DNA of 64,000 nt from Bin87 sp965222895 (GTDB lineage: Bacteria > Chloroflexota > Dehalococcoidia > Lucifugimonadales > UBA3495). The DNA lies in assembly GCA_965222895.1 (NCBI GenBank), contig CBDCVB010000001.1, positions 1,426,001 through 1,490,000 on the forward strand. The letters run 5' to 3'. Below the pieces are notes generated by a model. It worked only from the letters and a program-made list of their open reading frames with translations. It was not told the DNA's origin and did not search any database. Below, piece by piece: positions 17,052-26,198 of the stretch; the stretch's first letter is position 1, and the number at the start of each line of letters is the position of its first letter. Both the position numbers and the translations under genes were made by a program.

Positions 17052-17390
17052 GCCGCCGCCGCCGCAGTTTTGGCCGCCCAATAGCCGTCGGTGAGCGAAT
17101 CTTCGGGCATCTTGGCAATCTCCGTCGGCGTCGGTCCAGTGTTTCCAATTTTGGCGGTCGTAGTCAGGCAGTGTGGCTGGGACTGCTGACACGGTCACGC
17201 GCAGAACTGTGGTGGCGGTGGTCAACGTCTCGGTCGGGCGTGCTGGCAGCGCGGTCGGAGTCGGGGTAGGTGAAGGCTGCTCAGTGGTCAAGGTCGTCGT
17301 CGGTGGGGCAGTCGCCGACGGCTCCTGGGACGTGGCGGTTGGCGCCGTTTCTGTTTCTGGCTGGGCCCCCGGTGCTGCTGTTGGCGACTG
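17052..17390 (-). pseudogene. DUF1524/HNH nuclease-like gene fragment
   Basis: On the minus strand a Thr/Pro-rich stretch (PTPTALPARPTETLTTAT) leads into LPDYDRQNWKHWTDADGDCQ, the start of DUF1524-type HNH nucleases often found in secreted Thr/Pro-linked proteins. The frame is lost about 20 codons later at the IS701 insertion, and the upstream end runs into an IS66 remnant. The catalytic part is absent in the window. Confidence 0.55.
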
Positions 17391-17612
17391 TTCGTCTTCG
17401 TGGCCGAACCGGAGGCGCCACCGGACAACAACGCCGTCGGACGCCGCCAGCGCCATCTGGTGGTCAGTCGCAAGGTCAGCGGCGGCGCCCGGTCGGAACG
17501 GGGCGCCGCTAGCAAGCTGACCCTGGCTTCCCGCTTCGGCACCTGGCACGCCCGAGGACTGAACCCCCTCGCCGCCGGCCCGCAACTGCTCTCTTCCCCT
17601 CAGCTCTGAACA
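17390..17612 (+). pseudogene. IS66-like transposase C-terminal fragment
   Basis: Plus-strand reading PPDNNAVGRRQRHLVVSRKV followed by TLASRFGTWHARGLNPL is the C-terminal end of IS66-type transposases (catalytic Glu region N-N-A-x-E has lost its Glu here). Two further remnants of the same family lie at 33757-33993 and 36159-36776; all three end in a CTGAACAGTTA-like terminus. Confidence 0.7.
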
Positions 17613-17613
17613 G

Positions 17614-17820
17614 TTACCGCCAGAGAATTGCGGAACTAAGTCCGAGTGGTTGTGAACAGCAACCAGGGCTGTTGTAAGGCCCTGTCACGAACAGGCGTTG
17701 GGGCGGCGGTTCTCCTGGTCGGCAGTGATTTTTGAGCCCCTGCTGGATGGGATACCATTCCTCGCCGGCAATGGTAATGTCGGTGGTAGTGCGTGTGGGT
17801 CGGTAGGTGCGCGTTGGCAT
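17614..17820 (-). CDS. Hypothetical small protein, doubtful
   Basis: Up to 68 residues from an ATG with GGAG 10 bases upstream. The first 40 residues (for example TTTDITIAGEEWYPIQQGLK) look like genuine coding of the local A+C-rich type; the rest runs into the IS66 remnant. No family recognised. Confidence 0.35.
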   Translation of the reverse strand: MPTRTYRPTRTTTDITIAGEEWYPIQQGLKNHCRPGEPPPQRLFVTGPYNSPGCCSQPLGLSSAILWR

Positions 17821-17850
17821 TGGATGCGTTCTCCAATGTGGTGGGTTGCT

Positions 17851-18261
17851 TCAGTTGAGTGTGGCTGGAGCCTCTTCGGGGATGTAGTACAGGCATGGCT
17901 CGTACTGGGGGTATTGCTGGCAAACGCTACGGGCGAAATCGAACAGCCTGATCCCGGCGCCCTGTTCGGATGGGTCCAGTGCGGCGGTGAATTGCTGCCG
18001 CAGCTGATAGGGGTCGAGGTATGCGATCAGGATGCTCAGGGCGATTGCCATCTCGATGTCTTCTTCGGCCCACTGGGGGCCGCTCATCAGGCAGATTCGT
18101 ACCGGGTTGGGCACGTGCCGCTGCATGGACGGCGGGATGTATAGTCCGCCGTGGCTGGGTGTGGTGATGCAGTAGATCCCGTTGCCCAGGTGGTCGGCGT
18201 GGTCCCATTCCCCCCACGGTGTATTCTTGGGTGGCAGTTGCGGTGAGTTGTCGCTTGACAT
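17851..18261 (-). CDS. DUF7007-like protein
   Basis: 136 residues; the ATG at 18261 is chosen over 18279 because AGAGGA lies 8 bases before it. The pattern TPWGEWDHADHLGNGIYCIT, then TPSHGGLYIP and W-A-E-E-D-I-E-M-A, matches the plan of DUF7007 proteins of plasmids and integrative elements (STPGHGG... YEED..WA). Function of that family is unknown. Supports a mobile-element origin for this region. Confidence 0.55.
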   Translation of the reverse strand: MSSDNSPQLPPKNTPWGEWDHADHLGNGIYCITTPSHGGLYIPPSMQRHVPNPVRICLMSGPQWAEEDIEMAIALSILIAYLDPYQLRQQFTAALDPSEQGAGIRLFDFARSVCQQYPQYEPCLYYIPEEAPATLN

Positions 18262-18291
18262 GGCTGTTTTCCTCTGCATGGGTCGTGTTGG

Positions 18292-18760
18292 TCAGACAGT
18301 AGTAAGCCCGAGGACATTCGCTACTGTTAGGCAAAAGTTTGCTGCCCTAGCTAGGATTCTCAGGCCCTGGCGCCGGATGTTATTTGCCGCATTGATGTCG
18401 GCATTCCCGGGGTGGCCGCAGCTCAGACGCTGGAAGGTTGCTTGGTTGACCCGGTTGCTGGTAGCAACGTGCTCGCATACCGCACACCGCTGGCTGGTGT
18501 GGTGGGCGGGCACGGATTGGTGCGTAGCCCGTACCAGCCTTGCGCGAGTACGGCGCGTTCAGGCCAGCCTTCTGGCTGACGTTGTGGCCCGGCTGTTCTG
18601 CAGTGCCTTTGGCTGAGCGGGTCCGTGGCTCACTATGGCCTGGCAAAGACCCTGTTCCGCATGCAGGGCGTCCATAGTCAGTAGCCTTGGTGCTGGCCCG
18701 ATGTTCGCTTGGTTGCTTGGAACGCATCCCGCGTCGGTGGGTATGTCCCATCGGCAACGG
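18292..18760 (-). pseudogene. TnpB C-terminal half, frameshifted
   Basis: Upstream part reads TRSAKGTAEQPGHNVSQKAG, the region around the second RuvC carboxylate of TnpB; after a frame change near 18545 it continues TSQRCAVCEHVATSNRVNQA and ADINAANNIRRQGL, the zinc ribbon and last RuvC Asp. The first zinc pair (CxxC) is kept; the second is C-G-H with one Cys replaced. N-terminal half not found adjacent. Confidence 0.75.
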
Positions 18761-18901
18761 CGTGTATGTCACCTTCACCGCACCCGTGAGGAAGCGAGTG
18801 AAGCACGTGTGGACGTACTGGGGTGCGATAGCGGGGCAACTGAGACTGGCGCTTACAGCGCAGCACTGGCTGGGGAAGCGGAGACGCCGACCCAATCTGG
18901 T

Positions 18902-19755
18902 TCAGGATGACGTGGGTGGTAAGACACGCGTGAAGGCTTGAGCGGGGATCCGATCGGTGTTCCTGGGTGAGAGTCCTGGGTGGAGTCGTCTTGAACAGTT
19001 GGGACGGCGCGGCGGCGCGGTGTAGTCCGCGTCTGCTGGGATGGCTGGCGATGGTTTGTAACTAAAGTCAACCATTTTTACAACGGTTGGTACGGGACTT
19101 GAGTTGATTTGTTGTATGAGGCCGGCCATGGTGGTGGTGTTCACGTTGGCCTGGTCGGCCGTGAGGGAGAGTATTCGAGCACGTGCGGCTTGGGCTAGAG
19201 CGTCGGACCAGGTGATGAACAGGATCTCGGTAGCATGGTCCTTGATGATGGACTCGTATAGCGCGGAGGTCTTCCCCGAGCCGGGTAGCCGGTGATGGTC
19301 TTCACCGTGGAGTCGGATGAGTTGAAACTGTCCTGCTGGGGTGTCCAGGGTTGCTGGATGATGCCCGCCTTGGGGTCGGTGGTGTCGCGGGGTTCGAGAG
19401 GTATGTAGTCCTGCGGGACTTGCCTGGGCGATAGCCCGGAATGGTCGTCGTGTGTACGCAGTGCGTGGATGATGATGGCAGGGAAGGTGATGTCGGTGGA
19501 TGCTCTGTCGGCGTGACGGCGTGTGGAGATGTTTTGCCACCAGAGGTAGAACTGGTTGCCGCCGTTGCCGCTCATGGGAGAGCGGTGCCAGTTTTCATTG
19601 GGCGAGTGGCAGGGCTTCACGATTGAGGTACGGCCGCCCTGGGCGGCGAGTTGTTGCAGGACGATGGCGAGGCTCTTTTGCAGGGGAGAGTTCTGGTCGG
19701 TGGTGTCGAGGACGTTTTCGTGAAGCCAGAGCCGGTGCTGCGATGGCGTGGTCAT
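18902..19755 (-). pseudogene. UvrD/Rep-like helicase N-terminal part, frameshifted
   Basis: From the ATG at 19755 about 155 residues (RLWLHENVLDTTDQN, then KSLAIVLQQLAAQGGR) resemble the toxin-like N-terminal extension seen in some UvrD relatives and lead to DSTVKTITG. One base is then missing near 19284-19290; the other frame gives LPGSGKTSALYESII, the Walker A loop, and EILFITWSDALAQAARARIL. The helicase core after about 90 further residues is lost. Probably a dead gene. Confidence 0.55.
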
Positions 19756-19859
19756 GGTAGGTTCTCTCCGTCTGACGTCGGGTCTACTCGTGGGGGGTTA
19801 CGGCCGTGAAGGTTGGGGCAGCTGTAACCTGGGATGGCGGGTTGCGGAAGCGTTGGCCG

Positions 19860-20132
19860 TCATTCGGCCATCAGCAGCTGCAGCCATGAGTCTATGATGG
19901 CTACCCCTTGGGCGCCGGTGCTGCGATGTGCGATGCGGCCCTCACGGTCGATGAAAACATAGCTGGGGACGCTGGGTACTCCGTAGGCTATAGCCAGCTG
20001 GGCCTGTGGGTCGTAGGAGTTGAGAAAGGTGAGGTTGGTGCGTTCTACGAAGGCGCTGGATTCGGTTTCGGTGGTGTTGAATTGTGCGATGACGGTGATC
20101 CCGGCGTCGGTGAGTGTTGCCCGTTGTAGCAA
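19860..20132 (-). CDS. Thioredoxin-like fold protein without CxxC (possible fragment)
   Basis: 90 residues from a TTG. AYGVPSVPSYVFIDREGRIA (with the cis-Pro) and HRSTGAQG are typical of the second half of AhpC/TlpA-type thioredoxin folds. The CxxC active site would lie upstream but no sensible frame with it is visible, so this is either a truncated gene or a redox-inactive relative. Confidence 0.5.
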   Translation of the reverse strand: MLQRATLTDAGITVIAQFNTTETESSAFVERTNLTFLNSYDPQAQLAIAYGVPSVPSYVFIDREGRIAHRSTGAQGVAIIDSWLQLLMAE

Positions 20133-20378
20133 TGCAACGGCGGGCGGTGTGGTTGTCGGCTGGTTTTATTGTGGGCCGGTTCGTGAGCCGGTTGGCTGCT
20201 GGTCTTGCTGGTTGACGATTGTGCAGCTTTCCTTGTTCAGCATTTTACTGGTCGCGGGATGGCGGCCGTTTTTGTTCCTGGGCAGGCTGACCGTCGGCTG
20301 TGATATTTGGCTCGACGTGGGCCTTTTCACTGGGTAATTCCGCTGCGTTGAGTGCCGGCTTTCCCTTCCATTCAGGTT

Positions 20379-21788
20379 TCAGCAGCGTTTAGGATGCTGT
20401 GCTTTGGCTTGGGGAGTTCTGGTGATGCGTTGGTAAATTATTTCCGTTATGCGTTCGGCGGTGAAGGCTTGTGGCCTGGGTATAGTTGGGTTGAACGATT
20501 CCCAGTGCCTGATGAGTTCGTTCGTGTAGGCGTGTTCAGGGCCATTTATGATGGATGACGCTATGCTGGCGGCCTTTTCGGCGAAACGGTCGGCTCGTTC
20601 TTCGTCCTCGTCACGTCTGATGAACCCATGGTGGTAGTAGGCGTTGAAGATCAGGCCGGTAAGTCGGCTCTCGTCGATTTCGAAGTCGTCCTGCAGCAGC
20701 ACAAGCGGGTTGTCAAGGTCGCCGAGGAATAAGAGTTCGGGATGCAGCTCGAGCGGTTTGCGGGTCCCGTCTGGATGCTCGACGGTGGCGTCGACGCTGA
20801 TGGAACTGACGCGGTATTCGTCGGGTGCGGGTTCATGCCCCAGGTGGTCCGGATTTCGCGTGACTTGAGGGTCGGCCAGTGCCAGGTTGGTGAAATTGGG
20901 GTTTTGGTACGGCGGCTTGATGGGCACGAGGCCTGTTTCCGGGTGCGTGAGCAGGTGTTGGGCTAAGGCTTCGGCCATTGGTCGCTGGTTTTCATCGGTG
21001 ATAGGCCCGCGGTAGTCGCCGTTTGCGGTGTGTTCTGCTCGGTTGAAGCCGATTGTGATCGGTGTTACCCCGGGCTGGGCCATGATGTTGAGATCGGTCC
21101 ACCCTTGGTGGATGGGTAGTGAATCCAGTTCTTCCTTGGTGTAAGGGGCTCCGATGATCTCGAGTGCTTGGGCGATGACCTGTTGTATGTAGGCGTTGGC
21201 CGCCTGTTGAGACCGTTCGGTAAGGCTGCAGGTCGGTTGGTGTCCGTCGATGTAGTAAAGGTCTCCCGAATCCGGTGGTGTGGATATTGCCGCGAGGAAC
21301 CGTACTCGGTAGTAGTCGCAAACCTGGAACAGTTCGTTGGCCACATCGGGGTTTGGGATGAGCATGGAAATATGGTCCCTGGTCCGGTAACTGTGCATAT
21401 AGTTGATGCCGTCCACGTTGATTGGGTTGATCAAAATGGGTTCTCGTATTTTGCCGAGGAACCGTTCTTCCGGTACGGGCTGGTCGGGCAGGTGTGCGGG
21501 GTTATGGATTATGGAAGGTTGTTGAGGGATTGGCTCGCGTCGTAACTCGGTGTCATTGATGTAGACGGGCACTGGGTAATTGGCCAGCATGTTGGCGATG
21601 ACGAATTCGTGGTTAATCAGGTACACGAACGGGTGGTTCTCGCCATCGCATTGTAGGGTGGCGATTTTGCGGTTAATGTTTTGGTGGTTGTCGGGGCGCG
21701 GGGTTACCGTGACGCGTAGTTCTGCTCTGGGACTCTCTGCCCGGTACGCGAGCAGTCGGTGCATTTCTTTCAGGTTGTTGGCGGACAA
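20379..21788 (-). CDS. Large hypothetical protein (469 aa)
   Basis: TTG start with GGAGG 5 bases upstream. No family recognised. Soluble, acidic, no membrane segment. Features: FVYLINHEFVIANMLANYPV near residue 60, DLYYIDGHQPTCSL near 200, and a C-terminal helical third (EERADRFAEKAASIASSII). Length and lack of indels argue for selection in an otherwise decaying neighbourhood. It ends 3 kb before the next large gene of the same strand; a short TGTTGACA element lies upstream of it. Confidence 0.75.
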   Translation of the reverse strand: MSANNLKEMHRLLAYRAESPRAELRVTVTPRPDNHQNINRKIATLQCDGENHPFVYLINHEFVIANMLANYPVPVYINDTELRREPIPQQPSIIHNPAHLPDQPVPEERFLGKIREPILINPINVDGINYMHSYRTRDHISMLIPNPDVANELFQVCDYYRVRFLAAISTPPDSGDLYYIDGHQPTCSLTERSQQAANAYIQQVIAQALEIIGAPYTKEELDSLPIHQGWTDLNIMAQPGVTPITIGFNRAEHTANGDYRGPITDENQRPMAEALAQHLLTHPETGLVPIKPPYQNPNFTNLALADPQVTRNPDHLGHEPAPDEYRVSSISVDATVEHPDGTRKPLELHPELLFLGDLDNPLVLLQDDFEIDESRLTGLIFNAYYHHGFIRRDEDEERADRFAEKAASIASSIINGPEHAYTNELIRHWESFNPTIPRPQAFTAERITEIIYQRITRTPQAKAQHPKRC

Positions 21789-21902
21789 TTCATCCTCCGG
21801 GTAGTAGCTGGATGTCGTGTTGTTGTCTGTTCAGGCTGGGTGAGCTCGGCAAATAATGGTGAGGGGACGCTGAGTGTTGGTCAGCTTGACGGTGCTGGGG
21901 TC

Positions 21903-22017
21903 AGGCCCTGTTGACATTTGCGATATGAGACGGTTCGGCATACTCCATTTTGTCATCTCCGCCTTACTTCCGTCATTCCAGCGCAGGCGGGAATGACAGG
22001 GAAATGTCAACACGCCC
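21903..22017. repeat. 115-bp MITE with TGTTGACATTT ends
   Basis: Left AGGCCCTGTTGACATTT and right (reversed) GGGCGTGTTGACATTT form inverted ends; TA follows the right end (22018-22019). The centre contains the GTCATTCC/GGGAATGAC hairpin also seen in the core at 7160-7190. It is the smallest member of the TGTTGACA-ended family here and has no coding capacity. Confidence 0.65.
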
Positions 22018-22265
22018 TAAGGCGTGTCTACATTGACATCTGCGGAAGTTGTGCCTGTCATCCATGCGACATACATGGCTTGACATCGTTTACATCGGTA
22101 CTGGTGAGGTTGAGAACCGAATGTAGTTCCCAAGACCGTCGCGCGAGCAACCTTGTTGTTGCACTCTGCGGTCATTTTGGCGGGCTTCACCGATGGGTCT
22201 TTCGTGAATACTGACTTGCTCCAATCCCACTTTCGCGGTGGTATTTTTACGTGTGGTAGCGGCAT
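22017..22265 (-). CDS. Hypothetical zinc-ribbon-like protein
   Basis: 82 residues. MTAECNNKVARATVLG followed by YRCKRCQAMYVAWM gives one clear CxxC and an earlier lone Cys, so at most half a zinc ribbon. Its final residues (ADVNVDTP) derive from a degenerate TGTTGACA end. Lysine-rich N-terminus. No family recognised. Confidence 0.5.
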   Translation of the reverse strand: MPLPHVKIPPRKWDWSKSVFTKDPSVKPAKMTAECNNKVARATVLGTTFGSQPHQYRCKRCQAMYVAWMTGTTSADVNVDTP

Positions 22266-22297
22266 GAAACACCTCTGGGTTGAAGGTCAACAACCCC

Positions 22298-22576
22298 CTA
22301 GGGAATGTAGTCTATCCGTTCGCGTGCCAGGAGGTCGTCTGGCCCGTACGGGGGTTTCCGGACTTCGGTGTTGAAGGTCTGCCCGCCCGCTGGAAACGTC
22401 TCGTGGTGTTGGATGCGGATCTTCAGCGTTTGCTTGGAGCCGTCGTGGTTGGCCGTCACGCGGGTGTGGAATTCGTCTGGACGATTCTTGCGTTCCCAGC
22501 GCTTCTTGGCTATTTCGAGGGCACGCACTAGTTCCATGTGGGGTTTGGCTTCGAGGTCGGCTGGTTGGTTTTTCAT
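22298..22576 (-). CDS. Hypothetical protein
   Basis: 92 residues from ATG at 22576 with AAAGGAA upstream. Contains AKKRWERKNRPDEFHTRVTA and SKQTLKIRIQHHETFPAGG, which looks like a small beta-rich domain. No family recognised. Followed closely by the zinc-ribbon-like gene. Confidence 0.55.
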   Translation of the reverse strand: MKNQPADLEAKPHMELVRALEIAKKRWERKNRPDEFHTRVTANHDGSKQTLKIRIQHHETFPAGGQTFNTEVRKPPYGPDDLLARERIDYIP

Positions 22577-22626
22577 GTTCGTTCCTTTATTCTCACCGGT
22601 TATGTGGTGGTGGTTTACGCGGAGGT

Positions 22627-22857
22627 TCAGAGTGCACGGCCTTCGCAAAACGCGCAGGTGTTTTCGGTCTGGTCTCCGTAAGGTGGGTTGTCCGGGGATG
22701 TGCTGCATTGGGTGAGATACACGGTTTTGCCTTGAACGTCTTTGATAAGTCCGGAGAACGTGTATTTATCTCCTTGGTGCAGTGTGGCGACTTGGTCGAT
22801 GCTCTTGAATTCGCAGTCAATGGCTGCGACTCCAAGCTCACGTTTGTAGAACATCAC
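22627..22857 (-). CDS. Small OB-fold-like protein
   Basis: 76 residues from GTG/ATG at 22857 with GAGGGACGG upstream. EFKSIDQVATLHQGDKYTFS then GLIKDVQGKTVYLTQC resembles the tRNA_anti-like OB fold found in small lipoproteins, but there is no signal peptide. Two CxxC-like cysteines at the C-terminus (C-A-F-C). Function unknown. Confidence 0.55.
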   Translation of the reverse strand: MMFYKRELGVAAIDCEFKSIDQVATLHQGDKYTFSGLIKDVQGKTVYLTQCSTSPDNPPYGDQTENTCAFCEGRAL

Positions 22858-22936
22858 GGTTCCGTCCCTCGTAATATGGAGTATGCGGAGGACTGAAGTT
22901 GGCCTCCGGTACGCACCAGTTTGTCATTTGGGCCAG

Positions 22937-23212
22937 TTAGGCTACAGGTTCGCGGTGGATATTCTCGGCGGTTGCTGGGGGATTATCCCGTAAGGAGAAT
23001 ATGGTGGCGATCGCGAGGGTCACCGTGATGAACGTGGTGGATGCGGCTGCCCTTATGACACCTGGTTGGTGGTGAATGCCTCGGAGCTTGATCTTTATGT
23101 TGTAAACGTGCGCTTCGGGGATTTTCGGTTTTGTGGAGATGTTTGGCCACTGGGCGTATCCCTGCGTTATGCGGAGTCTAGTGCTATCCAGCGCTGCCAG
23201 TGTTTCTACCAC
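22937..23212 (-). CDS. Hypothetical small membrane protein
   Basis: 91 residues with one hydrophobic segment near the C-terminus (STTFITVTLAIATIFSL). Overlaps the upstream gene by 28 bp. No family recognised. Confidence 0.45.
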   Translation of the reverse strand: MVETLAALDSTRLRITQGYAQWPNISTKPKIPEAHVYNIKIKLRGIHHQPGVIRAAASTTFITVTLAIATIFSLRDNPPATAENIHREPVA

Positions 23213-23501
23213 CTGCCGGTCCCTCGGTTTTTACGTCGTAGATGTGGTGGAAGATGCCTTTATCTTGGTCACTGAGTTTGTGCTGTTTGAGGTAGCGCCG
23301 AAGTGTGGCGTGTACTGTCTTGACGTCGCGGTTGGCGACCTTTGCTTTGATTTTCAGCTTGGTGGTGTGCAGGTACTTGTCGTCGTCGTTGATGGTCTTG
23401 TGCTGAAACCATTCTGGTTCGTGGACGTGTGACGTCAGGTACCACAGGATGCCGGTGGCTGAGATTATTAGCAGGCTCGCGTATATCCCTAGTGTTTTCA
23501 T
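23184..23501 (-). CDS. Hypothetical signal-anchored protein
   Basis: 105 residues from the ATG at 23501 (AAGGACATG context, GGAACAAGGAC upstream). Begins MKTLGIYASLLIISATGILW, a signal anchor, followed by a basic hydrophilic domain (LKIKAKVANRDVKTVHATLR). No family recognised. Probably coupled with the next gene. Confidence 0.5.
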   Translation of the reverse strand: MKTLGIYASLLIISATGILWYLTSHVHEPEWFQHKTINDDDKYLHTTKLKIKAKVANRDVKTVHATLRRYLKQHKLSDQDKGIFHHIYDVKTEGPAGGRNTGSAG

Positions 23502-23878
23502 GTCCTTGTTCCTGTCGGTAAAGTTGTCCGGCACCGCGTTACCGATGATTGCGTACCCAACCAACGGGATGAGGCCAAGCAGGTTGTTGAGTTGGCACTG
23601 GCAGCGTAGCTGGGTGGTTCTGGTCAGCAGGCTGGCAGGAGCACCGGATTACGGTCGCGGTGCATCCAGTTGAACCGAGTCGACGAGAACACCGGCACCT
23701 GAATGGGTGCTGGTGGTTGCTTTGTTAGCCCGACTTTGCCGGTCTGGGAAGTGGGCTCCTCGTAGTCGGGGTGAGAGCTGGAACCAGCGCTCGACCGTGC
23801 GTTGCAGCATTGTCCCGGCAGGGCTTGTGGCGCCGATTTCGGGCCATTTTAAGGCTAACTCGCCAATCCCCGCGATTC

Positions 23879-23961
23879 GTAGGATTGTTCGTCGGAATCA
23901 TGCACGCTATCCCGTTATGCTACGTTATACGTTTTTGCTTTTCCTACTTGAACTTTCCTAC
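23879..23961. repeat. 83-bp mini-element with IscB-element-type ends
   Basis: Starts GTAGGATTGTTC, identical to the first 12 bases of the inverted repeat of the IscB element at 50456, and ends CCTACTTGAACTTTCCTAC, 17 of 19 identical to that element's right end; the subterminal TTTTTGCTTTT is also similar. I see no target duplication. It supplies the stop codon of the pseudogene to its right. Confidence 0.5.
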
Positions 23962-24414
23962 CCTGATGGTGAGGGTGTTTGAGCCGTTCTTGCGGGAGCG
24001 GTACTTGAGAGTACGACGGTGCGGCCTGGTGTCCCTCGGGTGCGGCTGCTCTTCGGCTTCGATGGCACTGGCGATTCGTGCGAGGTGTTGCAGGCGGTTG
24101 TCAACCATGCGCTCGTTGGCGACGAAAGCGGCTTCGCTGCCCTGCTGGTGTATGTGGTACGGGGCGATGGTCTTATCGTAGTTTTCGTTACGCCAAGCGG
24201 TGATGCGCTTATTGAGTCCGAAGGTCGAACCTTTGTGGGTGCCCTTCGAAATATTGGGCTCTCGGTTCAGGATTTTTACGCCTCGTTATAGGCGAGGCGT
24301 TGACCACTTCGTGAAGTTGCGTTGGTCCGTGGTGCGTATGGAGTCGCCGCAGGGACATTTGGAGGAGAACCCGGCCGGCATTTTGGTATGAGGTTGTGTG
24401 CGTGGTTGGCTCAT
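23944..24414 (-). pseudogene. Unknown gene with in-frame TAA
   Basis: One frame from ATG (24414) to TAG (23944) of 157 codons is broken only by a TAA at 24286-24288. Before it: KMPAGFSSKCPCGDSIRTTD; after it: GLNKRITAWRNENYDKTIAP and FVANERMVDNRLQHLARIAS. Sense continues on both sides, so it is one gene with a nonsense codon rather than two. The C-P-C-G suggests a zinc site. No family recognised. Confidence 0.4.
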
Positions 24415-24492
24415 TTCGATTTTCCTGTTCTGGCTGTGGCGGTGACACGTACCGTTTTGTGTAGCTTGCTGGCGGCTGAAGTTGGCGTGAGT

Positions 24493-24744
24493 TCAGTTGC
24501 TGGCCAGTGATTGGACGAATTGGTCGATGACGGCCTGGTCGTCGGCGTCGGCTTGCACGATGGTTACGCGTTCGCCGTTTGGGTCGTTGTCGGGGTCCAG
24601 GCGTTCGACCATGACTTCGATGAGGTCGTTGTCCAGGATGAGTACGTTTACGTCGTCGGCCGTGTTGACGGGGCTGCCCGGTATGGCGTTCGCGACCTCT
24701 TCGATGTCGTAGTCCTTAGTGTCGAAGTCTTCCTTCCTTGGCAT
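24493..24744 (-). CDS. Small acidic protein
   Basis: 83 residues from the ATG at 24744 with AGGAGCAG upstream. Strongly acidic (VERLDPDNDPNGERVT, IVQADADDQAVIDQFVQ). No Cys, no membrane segment. The same frame stays open upstream to 25290 with basic, less convincing sequence that includes a TGTTGACA-type end, so I end the gene at 24744. Function unknown; an antitoxin, anti-restriction or DNA-mimic role would be guesswork. Confidence 0.55.
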   Translation of the reverse strand: MPRKEDFDTKDYDIEEVANAIPGSPVNTADDVNVLILDNDLIEVMVERLDPDNDPNGERVTIVQADADDQAVIDQFVQSLASN

Positions 24745-25256
24745 GTTGATCTGCTCCTTTTGGTTCAGTCTTTGGTGCAGTTTCCGGGCAAGTTTGGTTG
24801 CTCGATGCTGGGTCGTCTTTGCTTGGCGTAGTTTCCTTCGGTGAGAGTGGTGACCAGCGTCCTTACTTCGACCACTGGCTAGCGGCCAGCGGCTTAAATT
24901 CTTCCGCCGGCTGTCGAATTCTTGGACGAGCACTTCTGGTTGCCGGCGGTTGTGTTGCCGGATGTAGACCGCAGTCCGGCTGACGTCTAGGTAGGACTGG
25001 TCGGTTGTGTACCAGTAGGTTTCGTTCTGCGGCGTGTTGACGACCGTGTGCTGCGCACGGTTTTCATCTCGACGTAGAGAGGTGAGTTTTTGAACATGGT
25101 TATACGGTTCCTTGGTCCCTGGTGTGGGGCGTGAATATTGTGGCAGTCGTCGGTCGACTTGTCGAAATACTCGTCTTGCTAACGTTGCTGCGAGGAGTGA
25201 AACGACTGCTTCCGCTATGCGGCGATGTACGGTCGTTTTGTCAACAGGCCGTAGGT
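24745..25256 (-). other. Open region with TGTTGACA-type right end
   Basis: A right-type end (TTTGTCAACAGGCCG then TA) lies at 25237-25253, next to the methyltransferase stop. To its left the minus-strand frame is open (for example YWYTTDQSYLDVSRTAVYI) and may be genuine coding of about 110 residues without a clear start. The matching left end was not found. Confidence 0.4.
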
Positions 25257-26054
25257 TTATTGGCTGACTGTTTCCGTTTGCGGTTGCCACAGGGGTAGGG
25301 GACGCTGTGAGTCTCTGGAGAATACTCCGTCCTTGATCCTTTCCTTGGCCATGCGGCAGTACTTGGCGGAAATTTCGATGCCAATGAAGTGTCTTTTTAG
25401 GCTTACTGCCGCTAGGCCGGTTGTGCCTGAGCCCATGAAGGGGTCGAGGACGGTTTCGGCGTTGGTGCTGTCAATAACGCGCTGTGCGAGTTCAAAAGGG
25501 AATGGGGCTGGGTGTGGGTTGTTCCGGTCAGGTCGAATTCGCCAGACGTCTGGCTGATTTTTCCCTTCGGTTGACAGGGTGAATCGCGGCTTTGCGATTA
25601 GGTATATCAGCTCATGGGATGGGGTGAAGTACCCTGGGTTGTGGTTCAATCCGCCCATGCGGTCCCAGATGATGATTTGTCTGACTGGGAACCCACTGAC
25701 GATCTCGTCCCTGTCCTGAAGGGAGCCGCCTTGGACACGGCGCTTGTGGTTGTAGAACAAGGCACCGTCTGGAGGCAGTAGATTGAGGGTGGCCTCAATG
25801 ATGTTGCGTTGCCATGTGATGTATTCGTCTTCTGGCATATTGTCGTCGTATTCTTCGTATCCGTCCTGTAGGGTGGCCGTTGGCCACTTCCCGGAGGGTT
25901 TGTTCCACCTCATGCCGTTGCCGCTGCTGTTGCGTATGTTGTACGGTGGCGATGTTAAAACAAGTTGGACCAGCCCCTTGGGCATCCTTGACATGACCTC
26001 CAGAGCGTCGCCTTGGATGATTTGGTCTATCCACTCGTTTTTTACTGCATTCAA
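25257..26054 (-). CDS. Orphan beta-class DNA methyltransferase
   Basis: 265 residues, complete. Motif IV LTSPPYNIRNSSG comes before motif I DPFMGSGTTGLAA and the SAM-side GIEISAKYC, the beta-class order; the SPPY form is commonest in N4-cytosine enzymes but also found in N6-adenine ones. HNPGYFTPSHELIYLIAK is also family-typical. No restriction gene is adjacent, so it may be an orphan modification enzyme protecting the element. Flanked by unknown genes on the same strand. Confidence 0.9.
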   Translation of the reverse strand: MNAVKNEWIDQIIQGDALEVMSRMPKGLVQLVLTSPPYNIRNSSGNGMRWNKPSGKWPTATLQDGYEEYDDNMPEDEYITWQRNIIEATLNLLPPDGALFYNHKRRVQGGSLQDRDEIVSGFPVRQIIIWDRMGGLNHNPGYFTPSHELIYLIAKPRFTLSTEGKNQPDVWRIRPDRNNPHPAPFPFELAQRVIDSTNAETVLDPFMGSGTTGLAAVSLKRHFIGIEISAKYCRMAKERIKDGVFSRDSQRPLPLWQPQTETVSQ

Positions 26055-26198
26055 TTCTTGGCTCCAGTTATTTTGGGCGGCGAACGCCGGTCCGACTGGT
26101 GCTTCGGCGTCGTTCGTACTGAAAGCGTAGCGAAATTGGGTGTGTTTTTGCCTGTGTACTCATCGTTTCACGATTTTGTCGTCAGGTGAATTTCGCAA

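Noticed and set aside
24745..25290. Upstream half of a 265-codon minus-strand frame as part of the acidic protein gene
   Set aside because: Its first residues are read from a TGTTGACA element end and composition changes sharply at the ATG at 24744, which has its own ribosome site.
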